NCBI GenBank assembly: GCA_963854735.1 | Contig: OY978103.1 | Span: 248,001 to 312,000 of the forward strand | Length of the DNA: 64,000 bases | From: Marvania coccoides | Lineage: Eukaryota > Chlorophyta > Trebouxiophyceae > Chlorellales > Chlorellaceae | Direction: 5' to 3' | Shown: piece by piece, positions 55,160-64,000 of the stretch | How the letters are laid out: the number at the start of each line of letters is the position of its first letter | How positions within the stretch are numbered: position 1 is the first letter of the stretch | Made by a program: the position numbers and the translations under genes | Notes under the pieces: generated by a model | What the model was told of the DNA's origin: nothing | Seen by the model: only the letters and a program-made list of their open reading frames with translations | The model's database searches: none

Positions 55160-56497
55160 AATAGTCTTTAGAACTATGCTGCTGGCTCTATTACTATCAC
55201 AACGCAAATCATTTATTCATTCCTTAGACCCTTAGACTTTTTGACGGACGGCAGTGGGCTTAATAACAACTCTTTACTTGGCCTCCTATTACAATTAACT
55301 TTCTATTTGCTTTGCGACTCGGGCACCGACCAAACCTCGTCCTGTTTATTTATGACCTTCTTATTTGCTCTTTCGCTCACACAAGCCGACACTGAGCATT
55401 TGTGTCGACGTTCTTTCTTGCACTTCCCTAATAGCTTAGCAAACAAACACTGCTGCACTTGACCGCGTAACGGGACGTGGATGGAGACGGCATTGGTTCT
55501 TCTTCCCTCTTCTCTTCAAGCTTTCTTCTTTTTATTTTGATTTGTGATTTAGGTTATTTACCAAATGGTGAAAAATGTAATTCTAACTGCATGCATACAA
55601 ACGGGGTATCTTTAAACTTGCATGTTGCTGGGATGATGAAGTACGGAAGGGCAGCTGTCTCTGTGGCTGTCTCTTCTTCTGTCGCGATGGAAGGGTGGGA
55701 TTCAGAAGAAACTCTTGCTTTGAGGCCTGAGGAATCAGAATTGGAACAGGGAAAAGCCCTGCAGAGGTAGTATGCGGGGAGGTGAGGAAAGATTGGCGGT
55801 TTGAGCAAAATTTAAAACTGAAGACTTGAGACTCGCTTAGATTGCGAGAGGCTGTGCCCTCTATGCAGCAGCAGTAGCAGCAATACGAACTGGATCAGCT
55901 TCAACAATGATTTTACAAATAACTTTAGTATTTTGACTGTTATTTTTTTCATATATGTTAGTATTAGTTAGTTAGTCACCCTCACCCGAATACACTACCC
56001 TAACTCAGAAAGTTCCAACGCCTTGCAAGAAACTCTGACATTCGATCTGCCCTTGGGAGAGTGCCCTTGGGGGATTGCAAAGGCAGCGGGATGGCCCTGG
56101 GAATTTCAGGTTTCAGGTTTTACAGAGGTTTCACGTCTCCTACCGAGGTTGCCCCTATAGAGATCCGCAAGGCGACGTGCCACAAACCCCACCACAGGAA
56201 GGCAGAGCCCCCCCTCCTCCGTCGGATCAATCCCAGTTAATAGGCTCTGGCCCCTGCCCCCGAGTCCTCGACGGCGCGACCGACATAAAAACAGGTGCAT
56301 GACAGGCACAGGTGCATGCAGAAATGCAAATCATGCACAGAAATGCAAATCATGCAAGACAAGATTTACAAATAACTTGGAAACTATAGCGAATGTTTGG
56401 GAGGGGAGACAAAATTTGACTGCATGCATGGACGCACTTAAATATATCCAGCATCCCTCTCCTCCTCGACTTCCTCGACCCACCAAACGACCGGTGC
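55160..56497. other. Intergenic region with tandem direct repeats
   Basis: 1,338 bp between convergent genes, with no supported gene. At 56291-56356 there are two copies each of an ACAGGTGCATG word and of an AGAAATGCAAATCATGCA unit (56320 and 56339). Confidence 0.5.
56320..56356. repeat. Two tandem copies of an 18-19 bp unit
   Basis: AGAAATGCAAATCATGCA occurs at 56320-56337 and 56339-56356 with one base between copies. The unit contains the octamer ATGCAAAT. It lies just beyond the stop codon of the small membrane-protein gene. Confidence 0.8.
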
Positions 56498-57041
56498 TTA
56501 TTGGACATATGAAAAAACGACCAGCAGCGCCACACCAAGGCCGAGCAGTAATATGGACATCCCTGGGATTGCAAAAACAATGCTGGCTTCGTGCTCAACG
56601 CCTACTTCTACGTGGTGCCCATACCCATCGCGCGTAAATCCATGCTTGGATTCTGAGATTACCCAGCCGAGGTAGAATGTTTTCCGATTACCTTGGGCCG
56701 CCCGCTCGGTAGCTTCTTGGGTCGTCATCCTGCGAAAGCAACGGCTTGTGCTGATTTCTACAAGTTCTTCACCGATGACGTAGCCAGATTGGGGCGAAAG
56801 GAAGCTTAAGCTTGAAACCTTGTCGGCGTTCATTGTCGAGGTTGGTGCTTCTTCTGGGGGAATGGCTGGAAGGTCTGGGTCATAGTAGAGGACTGCTTCG
56901 CCATTTTCTTCAAGACAGCAACACGAGATCTTAGAAAGAGGAGATAAAGAGGAGGCAAGAAGAATTTAAAGTGAACCCACCTCGACAAGAAGCTGTGAAG
57001 ATGAGCAAGAGCAACGTGAGAAAGGTACGGAGCAGCACCAT
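56498..57041 (-). CDS. Small type I membrane protein, two exons, unknown
   Basis: Exons (minus): 57041-56981 and 56907-56498; 156 residues. The join restores E-N-G. Exon 1 is a textbook signal peptide (MVLLRTFLTLLLLIFTASC). A luminal domain of ~100 residues follows, with AVLYYDPDLPAIPPEEAP, GYVIGEELVEISTSRCFRRMTTQEAT and TFYLGWVISESKHGFTRDGYGHHVEVGVEHEA. One C-terminal membrane helix, IVFAIPGMSILLLGLGVALLVVF, ends in a four-residue tail SYVQ. The layout suggests a single-pass secretory-pathway membrane protein. I do not recognise the luminal domain. The model depends on the short first exon, but splice sites and topology agree. Confidence 0.65.
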
Positions 57042-57766
57042 TGCAGCAAGATCTTAAAAAATCTGCCAGAGAAACATCTTGGCAATTTATAATCACGTCC
57101 AGATTTGTTTTTCCTACAAAAGAAAGAGGGTTATGCAGATTTTTGTAGCTGAGGAATTCCTATTTCACCAAAAAATAACCAATTGCATACTTGGATAAGC
57201 TGTATTTTGGAAGAAGTGCAGCTTTTTATCTTGAAAAAACATGGTGTTTTCATATGGTGTAGTAATTTTACTAGCTATTTTTAAATAGCTTAGGTTTCTT
57301 CTCCATCTCTGCAGCCATAAAAATAAATGCACCGAAAGACACATCAGCAACCAAACATCCTTGAAAGGCAAACGCCCGGTAATGTCTTTCTCTGTCCTCA
57401 AGCCCCATGTGCCGCCCTCCACCGCCGTTCTCTCTTCATTCAAACAGACGGGAGTGAGACGCGTGAGGAAGTCTCAGATGCGTGGCAATACGCGAACAGG
57501 GGATACTGTGCCTCTTTAAAGGATTGCCCATTACATTAAACTACTGTTGCTAAAGGGGAAGCACACAGCGCGCTGCAGCCAAGGTCAGCCTCACAAAGGG
57601 GAGGCACATTTAGATAATTTTATAGCGCATTTTATTTTAATTGCCTGAATTCTCCAAGCTACTGCATTTCTCCTCGCTTTCTCTCATCACGCATCCGCAT
57701 TTTGTCTTCGAGAGAGAATCTTTAAATCTTGAAAATCGCAAAATCGCAAAAACTAATAATACAGTC
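57042..57766. other. Divergent intergenic spacer
   Basis: 725 bp between the small membrane protein and the CAF16-like gene. Open frames without ATG or similarity; no gene seen. Confidence 0.45.
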
Positions 57767-58751
57767 ATGACGGCGAGTCCTCCCATGGTCGCTGTGGGCA
57801 GTGTTGCCGAAGGAGGAGACCAGCAGCAGCCCGACGCCGTCGTGGTCCGCAACCTGCGCTTCTCCTTCCCGACGTCAGCCAACATCATCGAAGACTTCAG
57901 CCTGACGCTGCCCCCAGGCAGCCGGTGCCTGCTGTGCGGCGCAAACGGCGCTGGCAAGACCACCCTACTGCAGGTTCTGGCTGGCAAGTACATGGTTGGC
58001 CAGGACGTTGTGCGCATTTTGGGACGCCCTGCCTTCCACGACATCGCCCTCACCTCCAGCGGCGCCCTCTCCTACCTGGGCCCGCAGTGGCGCCGCGACA
58101 TCGCGTTCGCGGGCAACGACGTCCCCATGCAGGGCGACATCTCCGCGGGCACCATGATCTACGGCATTGAGGGCGTTGATCCTGCCCGTCGTGCCCGCCT
58201 CATTACTTTGCTGGACATCGACCTGGACTGGCGGCTCAACAAGGTGTCGGACGGGCAACGGCGGCGGGTGCAGATCGCGCTGGGGCTGCTGAAGCCTTAC
58301 CAGGTGCTGCTACTGGATGAGATCACTGTGGACATGGATGTTGTTGGACGGCTGGACCTGCTGGACTTTTTCAAAGAAGAATGCGCGGTGCGGGGGGCGA
58401 CCATCATCTACGCCACACACATCTTCGACGGCATGGAGGCGTGGCCCACGCACATGGCGTACGTGGAAGGAGGAAAGATGGTCACAGGTGCGGCGGAGAA
58501 CCCTTAATCGTCTGCGTTTCTTGGGGACAGTCAAACTAAAGTTATTAAATGGTGGAAACCTTGCAGGTGGCACGGTGGCGGAGATTCCTGCGATGCAGGA
58601 GGGGCGCAAGCTGCTGAACGTGGTGGAGAAGTGGCTGCGGTCGGAGAAGGAGAGTCGCCTCGAACGAGTGAAGAACGGGACGGAGGCCCCTGCGCCGGTG
58701 AAGCGGCAGACGCCCTTCATGCCCAGCAAGCACATGGCCTTTTACAGATGA
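57767..58751 (+). CDS. Soluble ABC ATPase, CAF16/ABCI19-21 type
   Basis: Exons: 57767-58487 and 58567-58751; 301 residues, one nucleotide-binding domain and no membrane helices. Walker [17 protein letters not shown], a family-specific signature [17 protein letters not shown] and Walker [21 protein letters not shown], then switch His in [10 protein letters not shown]. The DEITVDMDV Walker B and the helical C-terminal tail ending PSKHMAFYR are typical of yeast CAF16 and plant ABCI19-21 (NAP) proteins. CAF16 associates with the CCR4-NOT complex; plant members form a cytosolic complex linked to cytokinin response. The precise role here is unknown. Confidence 0.9.
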
Positions 58752-58958
58752 TGAAATAATGGCAGTAACGCTAGCATCATCATTCAGGTTTCTTACACTA
58801 GCGCCCGAATCGGGCGCCGAAAATAATCAGAGGCGCGGCAAGATAATAATGCAGCATGGCAGCTCCAGATTCCTTTTTCATTTTTTGCCGAATATATTTT
58901 TTCACATTTCGTTTTTTTCTCTATTTTATTTATTTTTTTAAATCCGTAGACGCATAAA

Positions 58959-59755
58959 ATGGAGTCTGTTCGAGGAGATGGCAGCGACTTCATGTTTCGC
59001 CAGACAGTGGATGAGCGGTATAGGGAGATGGCGAAGATGCGGCGCAGGCTGACGACAACCTCCCTCGTGCAGCTCGGCTACGTTATTGTTCGCACCGCCT
59101 GGAAGTGCTTGCCCACCGTTGTGCACAAAGGTGGGCAAAGAAAACCTTAAAAATAAAAAATAAAACTTTCTCATCTGATTGTTGTTGTTGCAGAGCCCCC
59201 TGCCTCCTTGGTTGACTTTGCCATCCTCGTGGGCGGCATTCTGCTCTTCCTTTTCTACCGCCATGCCTTTGGATACGGCAAAGCCCAGCACGAAAAGCTG
59301 TGGGCCATCATGGCGTGCACCGTCGGCAACGTCCTGCTCCTCGCCGAGGCTAGTTTTCTCCATCTTTTCTTCCTTTTGGCACTCATCATCCTTCTGCTCA
59401 ACATCTTAACCCTTCCCCATGCGACCTCCCTCACTATTTGCAGTGCTTCCTCACCTTTTGGATTTACCACGTCATGCTGGGCCCCAATTCTATCTACCCA
59501 GACCATGCGGCAGTCTACCCCCCCATCCCTCGCGCTCTCGCCTTCACTGCGCAGACCTCTTTTGGACTGAAGAGCAGCGGGTATGAAATCGTGCTAGCGG
59601 GGCTGAACGTCTTGGAAAAGGGCATCGACGCTGTGGGTCTGTTTGGGGCAGTGGCCGGGGTGCTTATCATGCGAGAGTACGCCATGGAGAAGCGGGAGCT
59701 GGCGCGGGAGCAGGAGGCAAAGAGGTCGAGCGCAGCAACGAAAAAAGCAGACTGA
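58959..59755 (+). CDS. Multi-pass membrane protein, Jagunal-like (tentative)
   Basis: Exons: 58959-59130, 59194-59348, 59444-59755; 212 residues. The N-terminus VRGDGSDFMFRQTVDERYREMAKMRRRL resembles the Jagunal start (DGSDFxHRxxVAxHY). About five hydrophobic segments follow: LVQLGYVIVRTAWKCLP, VDFAILVGGILLFLFY, LWAIMACTVGNVLLLAE, CFLTFWIYHVML and GIDAVGLFGAVAGVLIM, then a charged, Lys-rich C-terminus ending KKAD. Jagunal proteins act in ER organisation and secretion. The match is limited to the N-terminal motif, size and topology, so it may be another ER protein. Intron 2 is GC-AG (GAG/GCTAGT at 59349); the only GT nearby would break the frame. Confidence 0.65.
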
Positions 59756-59880
59756 GCACAAAAATAATTGATGGGATGGACACTGTTCAGGACAGGTCAT
59801 TTTTCCTCTTCTTAAAATTTCAAGGGTAACCAAAAAGAAATCAATTAATTTCAATTCCGTAATGAATTCAGTCATCAACG

Positions 59881-60845
59881 TTACTGCTGCTCTGTCAACT
59901 TTCTCTTCTGTAGCAAGTACACTACATACTTGCTGGCAAGCTGCTTTAGCCCCTCTTCGTCCGGCCCTGCTGCGGCCGGACCCCTTTGTGCCACCTTTTC
60001 AGTGCAACGATCTGCCGCAACCACCCGCTCCTCTGCACTCAACTTTCCCCAACCTGGCAACGCCTCCAGCGCTGCAACCACTTGCTGCCGATGCTGGCGC
60101 TCGTCGTTATCATTCTCTGGTTTCGCACGGCCCCAATCAAGGTCGGCCTCCAGCAGCGCAGGTCCCACGCTCGCAGATTTGTTGCCTCCTTTTCCTTCTT
60201 CATCCGTTTTCTCGACATCTTTACTTCGGCGCTGCCTCTTGGCCGATCTCGCTTCAGCTTCACGCAACCGCTGTGCTTCCAACAGTTCACTGTAGGCTTT
60301 CTCTGCCGCATGTATCGCTCGCACGTCGCTGCACCACTCTGTCGCTTTGGTGCGGCTTGCCAAATTTGCATACACTTGGGAAGAGGCGCAGCGCTCGTAC
60401 AGGTCGGCTTCTTGCTCCACTGCCGCTGCTTTGCAGCGCTCCACCATGGCCTCATCTGCCGATGCTGCCTCTGGCGAGAGCGCAGAGCCTTGTTGTGTGG
60501 CTGCCGCCATCGCCAGGTGCTGCCCCAACAATTTGTCAAGTAGCTTTTGTCGAAGTGCACGGCCGACCTTGGGGTTCCGATTGATAAACGGCGCGATCAG
60601 GCGATGCTTGTTTGGCACCGCCTGCAAAAACTCCGGCCCGCGTTGAAGGGCGGCGGCGAGAGCGGCTTTATTGCTCTCTGGCGCGAAAGTGGAGAGTCCA
60701 TCACCATCTTGATCCGTGTCTTGGCCAGCAGCAAGGCGAAGGATCCGTTCTGCAAAGGCAGAAGAGATTCAAGTTTATAATTATAAGTATTAGTACAATA
60801 ATTAGTATTCTCGCCTTTCTCGGTGACCCCAAATCTTGCCTCCAT
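59881..60845 (-). CDS. Hypothetical charged helical protein, two exons
   Basis: Exons (minus): 60845-60815 (31 nt) and 60749-59881; 299 residues. It begins MEARFGVTEKERILRLAAGQDTDQDGDGLSTF and continues PNKHRLIAPFINRNPKVGRALRQKLLDKLLGQ. The middle is a long charged helix (EAQRLREAEARSAKRQRRSKDVEKTDEEGKGG) with a basic KRQRR patch, and the end is KYVVYLLQKRKLTEQQ. No known domain. The intron is GC-AG (AAAG/GCGAGA at 60814); without it there is no ATG near the start of the second exon. Function unknown, possibly nuclear given the basic patch. Confidence 0.62.
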
Positions 60846-61132
60846 TTTAATGATTTTTTTATTTTTATTTTGAAAAGAGTTTGGACTCTCAAGGTCGTTC
60901 AACAAATCACGATTTGATTGATCGCCGCTGAATGCTGTATTCCGACGCCTTTTTCAGGTGCATTCATTGCTTTATTATTGATTGTTTCTCTGTACGTTTT
61001 AAAACTGGAAGACTTAGCATCGAAGAGAGTTCACACCCATTTTTTTTACATTTAAAATTCAACCACAAACACACACAGCTTCTTCCATCCACCAATTCTC
61101 TTTGCCGAGGAGCTCGTAAAAACATCGCAACT

Positions 61133-62412
61133 ATGTCCTACGCCCTTCGCAGCCTCCCAGTGCAGCTGCAGCAGCGATGCTCAGGCCTTTTTGTCAGCCG
61201 CCTGCCGTCAAGGCGGCAATTTTCAGTATGGAAAAGGGCCAGCGTCGATGCCAGCGCAGCTTCTTCCGACAAAGACGAGATTTTGCGTTCACTCTCTGAC
61301 AACGGCCAAGTCAGCGTGCTGGTCGTGCGAGGCACCAAGCTTGTGCAGGAGGCCTGCCGGCGTCACAAGACAGCGCCCACCGCCGGCGCGGCGCTGGGGA
61401 GGGCGGTGTTGGGCACGCTGCTGATGGCCTCTTTCCGGGAGGAGGGTGAGAAAACGCAGATCACTTTCCGCGCGGATGGCCCCCTGGCCGGCATTCAAGT
61501 GATTGCCGATGCCAAGGGAAATGTCAAGGGAAAAGTGGGCAACCCAGGGTGCAATCCGCCGCTCCGGAAAGACGGAAAGCTGAACGTGGGTGGAGCGGTG
61601 GGGCGTGGCGTCCTGGCGGTGGTGCGCAGTCTGCCTTTCACAGAGCAAGGCTGGCAGACACCGTGCGTTAATATAGAAATATATACATATATATATATTT
61701 TTTTAAATACCGATGCATATGCTATCTATCCCTCCCTCTCTTTCGCTAAGTTATTAATTTCTCTGCAGGTACACTGGCATGGTGCCCTTGGTGAGTGGCG
61801 AGGTCGCGGAAGACCTTGCTTCCTACTTGCTGGACTCTGAGCAGACGAAGTCAGCGCTGGGGCTGGGCGTGTCCATCGGCAGGGACCTGGAGGTGAATGC
61901 TGCTGGAGGATACCTCGTCCAGGTGAGGCCTTGGATACATAGCTCATTGAAATAAATAAAAACAACTGTTTAGGGGATAATTTATCGCTCCGTTTGTCAC
62001 CATTCCTTCGGGGTCTTTGTTTTATTTTTAATTGATTTTTTGGACGACACAGGTGCTGCCTTTCGCTGATGATGACACTGTGGGCCAGCTCGAGGCCAAC
62101 ATCGCAGCGGCTGGATCCGTGAGCTCGATGCTCCGCAACGGCTTGTCTCCCAGGGAAATCACGCAGACGCTGCTGGCGGGGCTGGGGTGCTCTGACCCTG
62201 GATTTTCTATGGAACCGCGCTTTGGGCCGTGCGAGCCCGATGATCTGCGGAACCGCATGGCCTCTGCAGTGGCTGCGCTGGGAGAGAAGGAGGTGAAGTC
62301 GATCATTGAGGAGCAGGGGCGGATTGAGGTCACGTGCGAGTTCTGCCGCGACGTCTACCACTTTGAGGAGCCAGAGATCATGGGAATGCTGCAGTCGGCA
62401 GAGAACTTGTGA
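61133..62412 (+). CDS. HSP33 redox chaperone, plastid-targeted, with altered zinc site
   Basis: Exons: 61133-61662, 61769-61922, 62053-62412; 347 residues. Residues 1-45 look like a transit peptide. The HSP33 fold is clear: [60 protein letters not shown] and [34 protein letters not shown]. The redox-switch domain has the second motif CEFC intact ([14 protein letters not shown]), but the first, CxC in bacteria, is [15 protein letters not shown] with one cysteine only. HSP33 is activated by oxidation through release of a zinc held by four Cys, so three remain here. The same change may occur in other plant-lineage HSP33, which I recall only vaguely. A palindromic repeat copy lies in intron 2. 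Confidence 0.9.
61971..62027. repeat. Palindromic dispersed repeat, copy 2 (in HSP33 intron 2)
   Basis: TAGGGGATAATTTATCGCTCC...TTTGTCACC...TTCGGGGTCTTTGTTTT follows the same order as 19302-19355 with about 70 percent identity by eye. The palindrome is degraded in this copy. Confidence 0.5.
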
Positions 62413-62569
62413 TCGCAGCTAGGAGGAAGGAGGGTTTTCCTCCTTTCAAGGTATGCTTGGCTGCAACTGCTCCACCACACACATGCACAAGTTGGATGGC
62501 TGGGGGTGGCCAGCCATGGCTGGCTGGCGGTGGTTTTTATTTTTTTTGTATTTTTTGTATTTTAATTAA

Positions 62570-62577
<8 letters not shown>

Positions 62578-62601
<24 letters not shown>
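62578..62601. repeat. AAT trinucleotide microsatellite
   Basis: About eight AAT units follow a T-rich and TATA-rich stretch in the 270-bp spacer between HSP33 and XRCC2. Confidence 0.9.
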
Positions 62602-62602
<1 letters not shown>

Positions 62603-62682
62603 TAGGGAACCTAGAAAATTTAAATGCACGAGATCATCAAGCTTTTGCGTTGTTTATTCGATCACATTTAATTTCAAAACCC

Positions 62683-63932
62683 ATGAATATCGAAGAACAG
62701 GCAGCTCTCGACTTCTTGCAGTCCGATGAAAATGCAGCGCAATTTTTAGCTCGCTCAGTTTTGGATCGGCTGCCCACAGGCGTGCCAATCTTGGACCGCC
62801 AGTCGGCGGTGAGAGGCAACCACGTTGTCGAAATTTGCGGCCTTGCTGGCACTGGGAAAACCGAGATGCTGTATAGCGTAAGACTTTTCTCGTTTTCCCC
62901 CCACGCTGGGCTAGGGTATGAAGCTAAAAACTCGCTCCTAGGAACTTGTCTTCTTGCAGGTCCTTGCCTCTTGCGTTCTACCGCCAAGCCTGGATGGCGT
63001 GTCGTACGGCGGCCAGGGCAGCAACGTTCTCTTCTTTGATCTCGACAGCAAATTCGATATCGTGAGGGTGGCTGAAATCCTGCAGAGCAGGGTGGCAGCG
63101 GCAACCCACATGCAGGCAGGGTGAGCCAACTTTGAGCTGCTGTTTTTGTGCATTTGCGGCGGAACTTGTCGGATTCTACATCAATATATTTTCCCTTGAC
63201 TTTCTTTGTTTTTTTCTCTCTTTTCAGCCAAGAACACGATGCAGTGGCTGACGTTGTTCGTAGCGCTGTTGGCCGCCTTCACATCATCACCTGCCCCTCT
63301 TCATTCCACCTGTTAGCGGCCCTCAAAGTCATCAAGCCCATAGCGCAGGAGCTGATGGCCCAGCCTGGTGGCCTGGCTGCGGTACTAGTGGACAACGTGG
63401 CAGCGCATTATTACTCAGACAGGGCAATACGGGGGGCAGGCAGCGCAGCGACAGGCCCATTATGGGGGGGGAGCAGTGCGGCGCTGACGCTGGTGCGGGT
63501 TCACACTGCCATGGCGGCAGGACTGAAGCAGCTGCAGCTGGCGCTGCGAGTTCCAATCATTGCCACTAAGCACACGCTCACAACTGGTAAATAACGCTTT
63601 TAGAAGTTTGAAGACGCCCTTTTCTTCATGAAATGGAAGGAAATTCTCTGGTTTACGCTAATAATTTACATTTACATTTTATTAAGGCTCACCATTTCAA
63701 CAATGCATGGGGTGCAGAGCCGTGGAGGAGCGACGAATGGGGCGTTCGAGACGTAATGCTGAAGCCGTGGCAGGACCTGGTGACCCATAGACTGGTTCTC
63801 CGGCGAATGGGCGGTGGAGGTGTCGGAGCTGCACAGTCATCACAATCGAGACTCGTAGCTCGCTGGATCAAACCAGACGTGCCGGTGGAAGACAGGTATA
63901 GCATAACAATAGACGGTGTAACGCCAGGCTAG
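62683..63932 (+). CDS. XRCC2: XRCC2, RAD51-paralog recombination protein
   Basis: Exons: 62683-62877, 62960-63120, 63228-63586, and a last exon of uncertain start (frame fits 63640, giving a 53-bp intron) to 63932; about 320 residues. The RecA-core Walker A reads ICGLAGTGKTEMLYS, preceded by TGVPILDRQSAVRGNHVVE. Then SLDGVSYGGQGSNVLFFDLDSKFDIVRVAEIL, the XRCC2 Walker B-like strand GGLAAVLVDNVAAHYY and IIATKHTL. The last exon has WQDLVTHRLVLRRM and ends VEDRYSITIDGVTPG. XRCC2 belongs to the BCDX2 complex that helps load RAD51 during homologous recombination repair. The family call is based on order and length (shorter than RAD51). Confidence 0.82.
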
Positions 63933-64000
63933 CTACTAGCCTCGGAAGGAAAATTTTCACGTTTTCCGCATGGAACAGCTGCGGTGACGGGAGCTTGATG

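Noticed and set aside
55160..56497. Open frames at 55477-55770 and 56075-56302
   Set aside because: Short, without similarity, and partly made of repeat sequence.
1..64000. tRNA, rRNA, CRISPR, transposase or reverse transcriptase genes
   Set aside because: I looked for tRNA B-box words, rRNA-like blocks, regular spacer repeats and mobile-element proteins by eye and found none; a covariance-model scan could still find a small RNA.

Overview
The window is nuclear DNA of a photosynthetic eukaryote, most probably a green alga (Viridiplantae, likely Chlorophyta; I cannot name the class). Protein-coding genes on both strands are interrupted by spliceosomal introns, exons are GC-rich and introns and spacers AT-rich. 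Several products are diagnostic of a green plastid lineage: VIPP1, an inactive ClpR protease subunit, a nuclear-encoded plastid-type ribosomal protein uL22, a plastid-type HSP33, an NLA-type SPX-RING ubiquitin ligase and a HAT3.1-type PHD region. No rRNA, tRNA, CRISPR array or recognisable transposon was found. Exon joins were set by reading phase and family similarity, without transcripts.

Layout. 1-7 kb: 3' part of the Fe-S assembly protein NAR1, a plastid FAD oxidoreductase, RNase P/MRP subunit POP1 and, divergent from it, a p31comet-like checkpoint protein. 8-15 kb: a half-size ABCA transporter with 14 introns, convergent with the RNA polymerase I factor TAF1B. 15-22 kb: VIPP1, an unknown protein, ClpR and plastid uL22 (the last two divergent). 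22-30 kb: a Tas-like aldo/keto reductase, a second half-size ABCA transporter and an SR splicing factor. 30-38 kb: an M17 leucyl aminopeptidase, an unknown protein, an RCC1-repeat protein and a PP2C phosphatase with an SR-like N-terminal region. 38-49.5 kb: a JmjC oxygenase, a LisH protein, an equilibrative nucleoside transporter, a large chromatin reader (two MBDs, a CXXC-like half-finger and a PHD finger) and a plastid START/cyclase-like protein. 49.8-64 kb: the SPX-RING ligase, an AT-hook/winged-helix-like protein, a small signal-peptide membrane protein, a CAF16-like ABC ATPase, a Jagunal-like ER protein, an unknown protein, HSP33 and XRCC2.

The genes do not form a metabolic cluster. They are a typical mixed nuclear neighbourhood with divergent pairs sharing 0.2-0.4 kb spacers and convergent pairs 90-165 bp apart. 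The most notable results are an unusually high share of GC-AG introns (8 of about 76 modelled, where about 1 percent is usual in plants and animals) and the MBD-MBD-CXXC-like-PHD protein, an architecture I do not recognise. Also worth attention are the SR-like PP2C, an M17 aminopeptidase of bacterial style, an HSP33 lacking one zinc cysteine, and a repeated palindromic motif with one copy inside an HSP33 intron.
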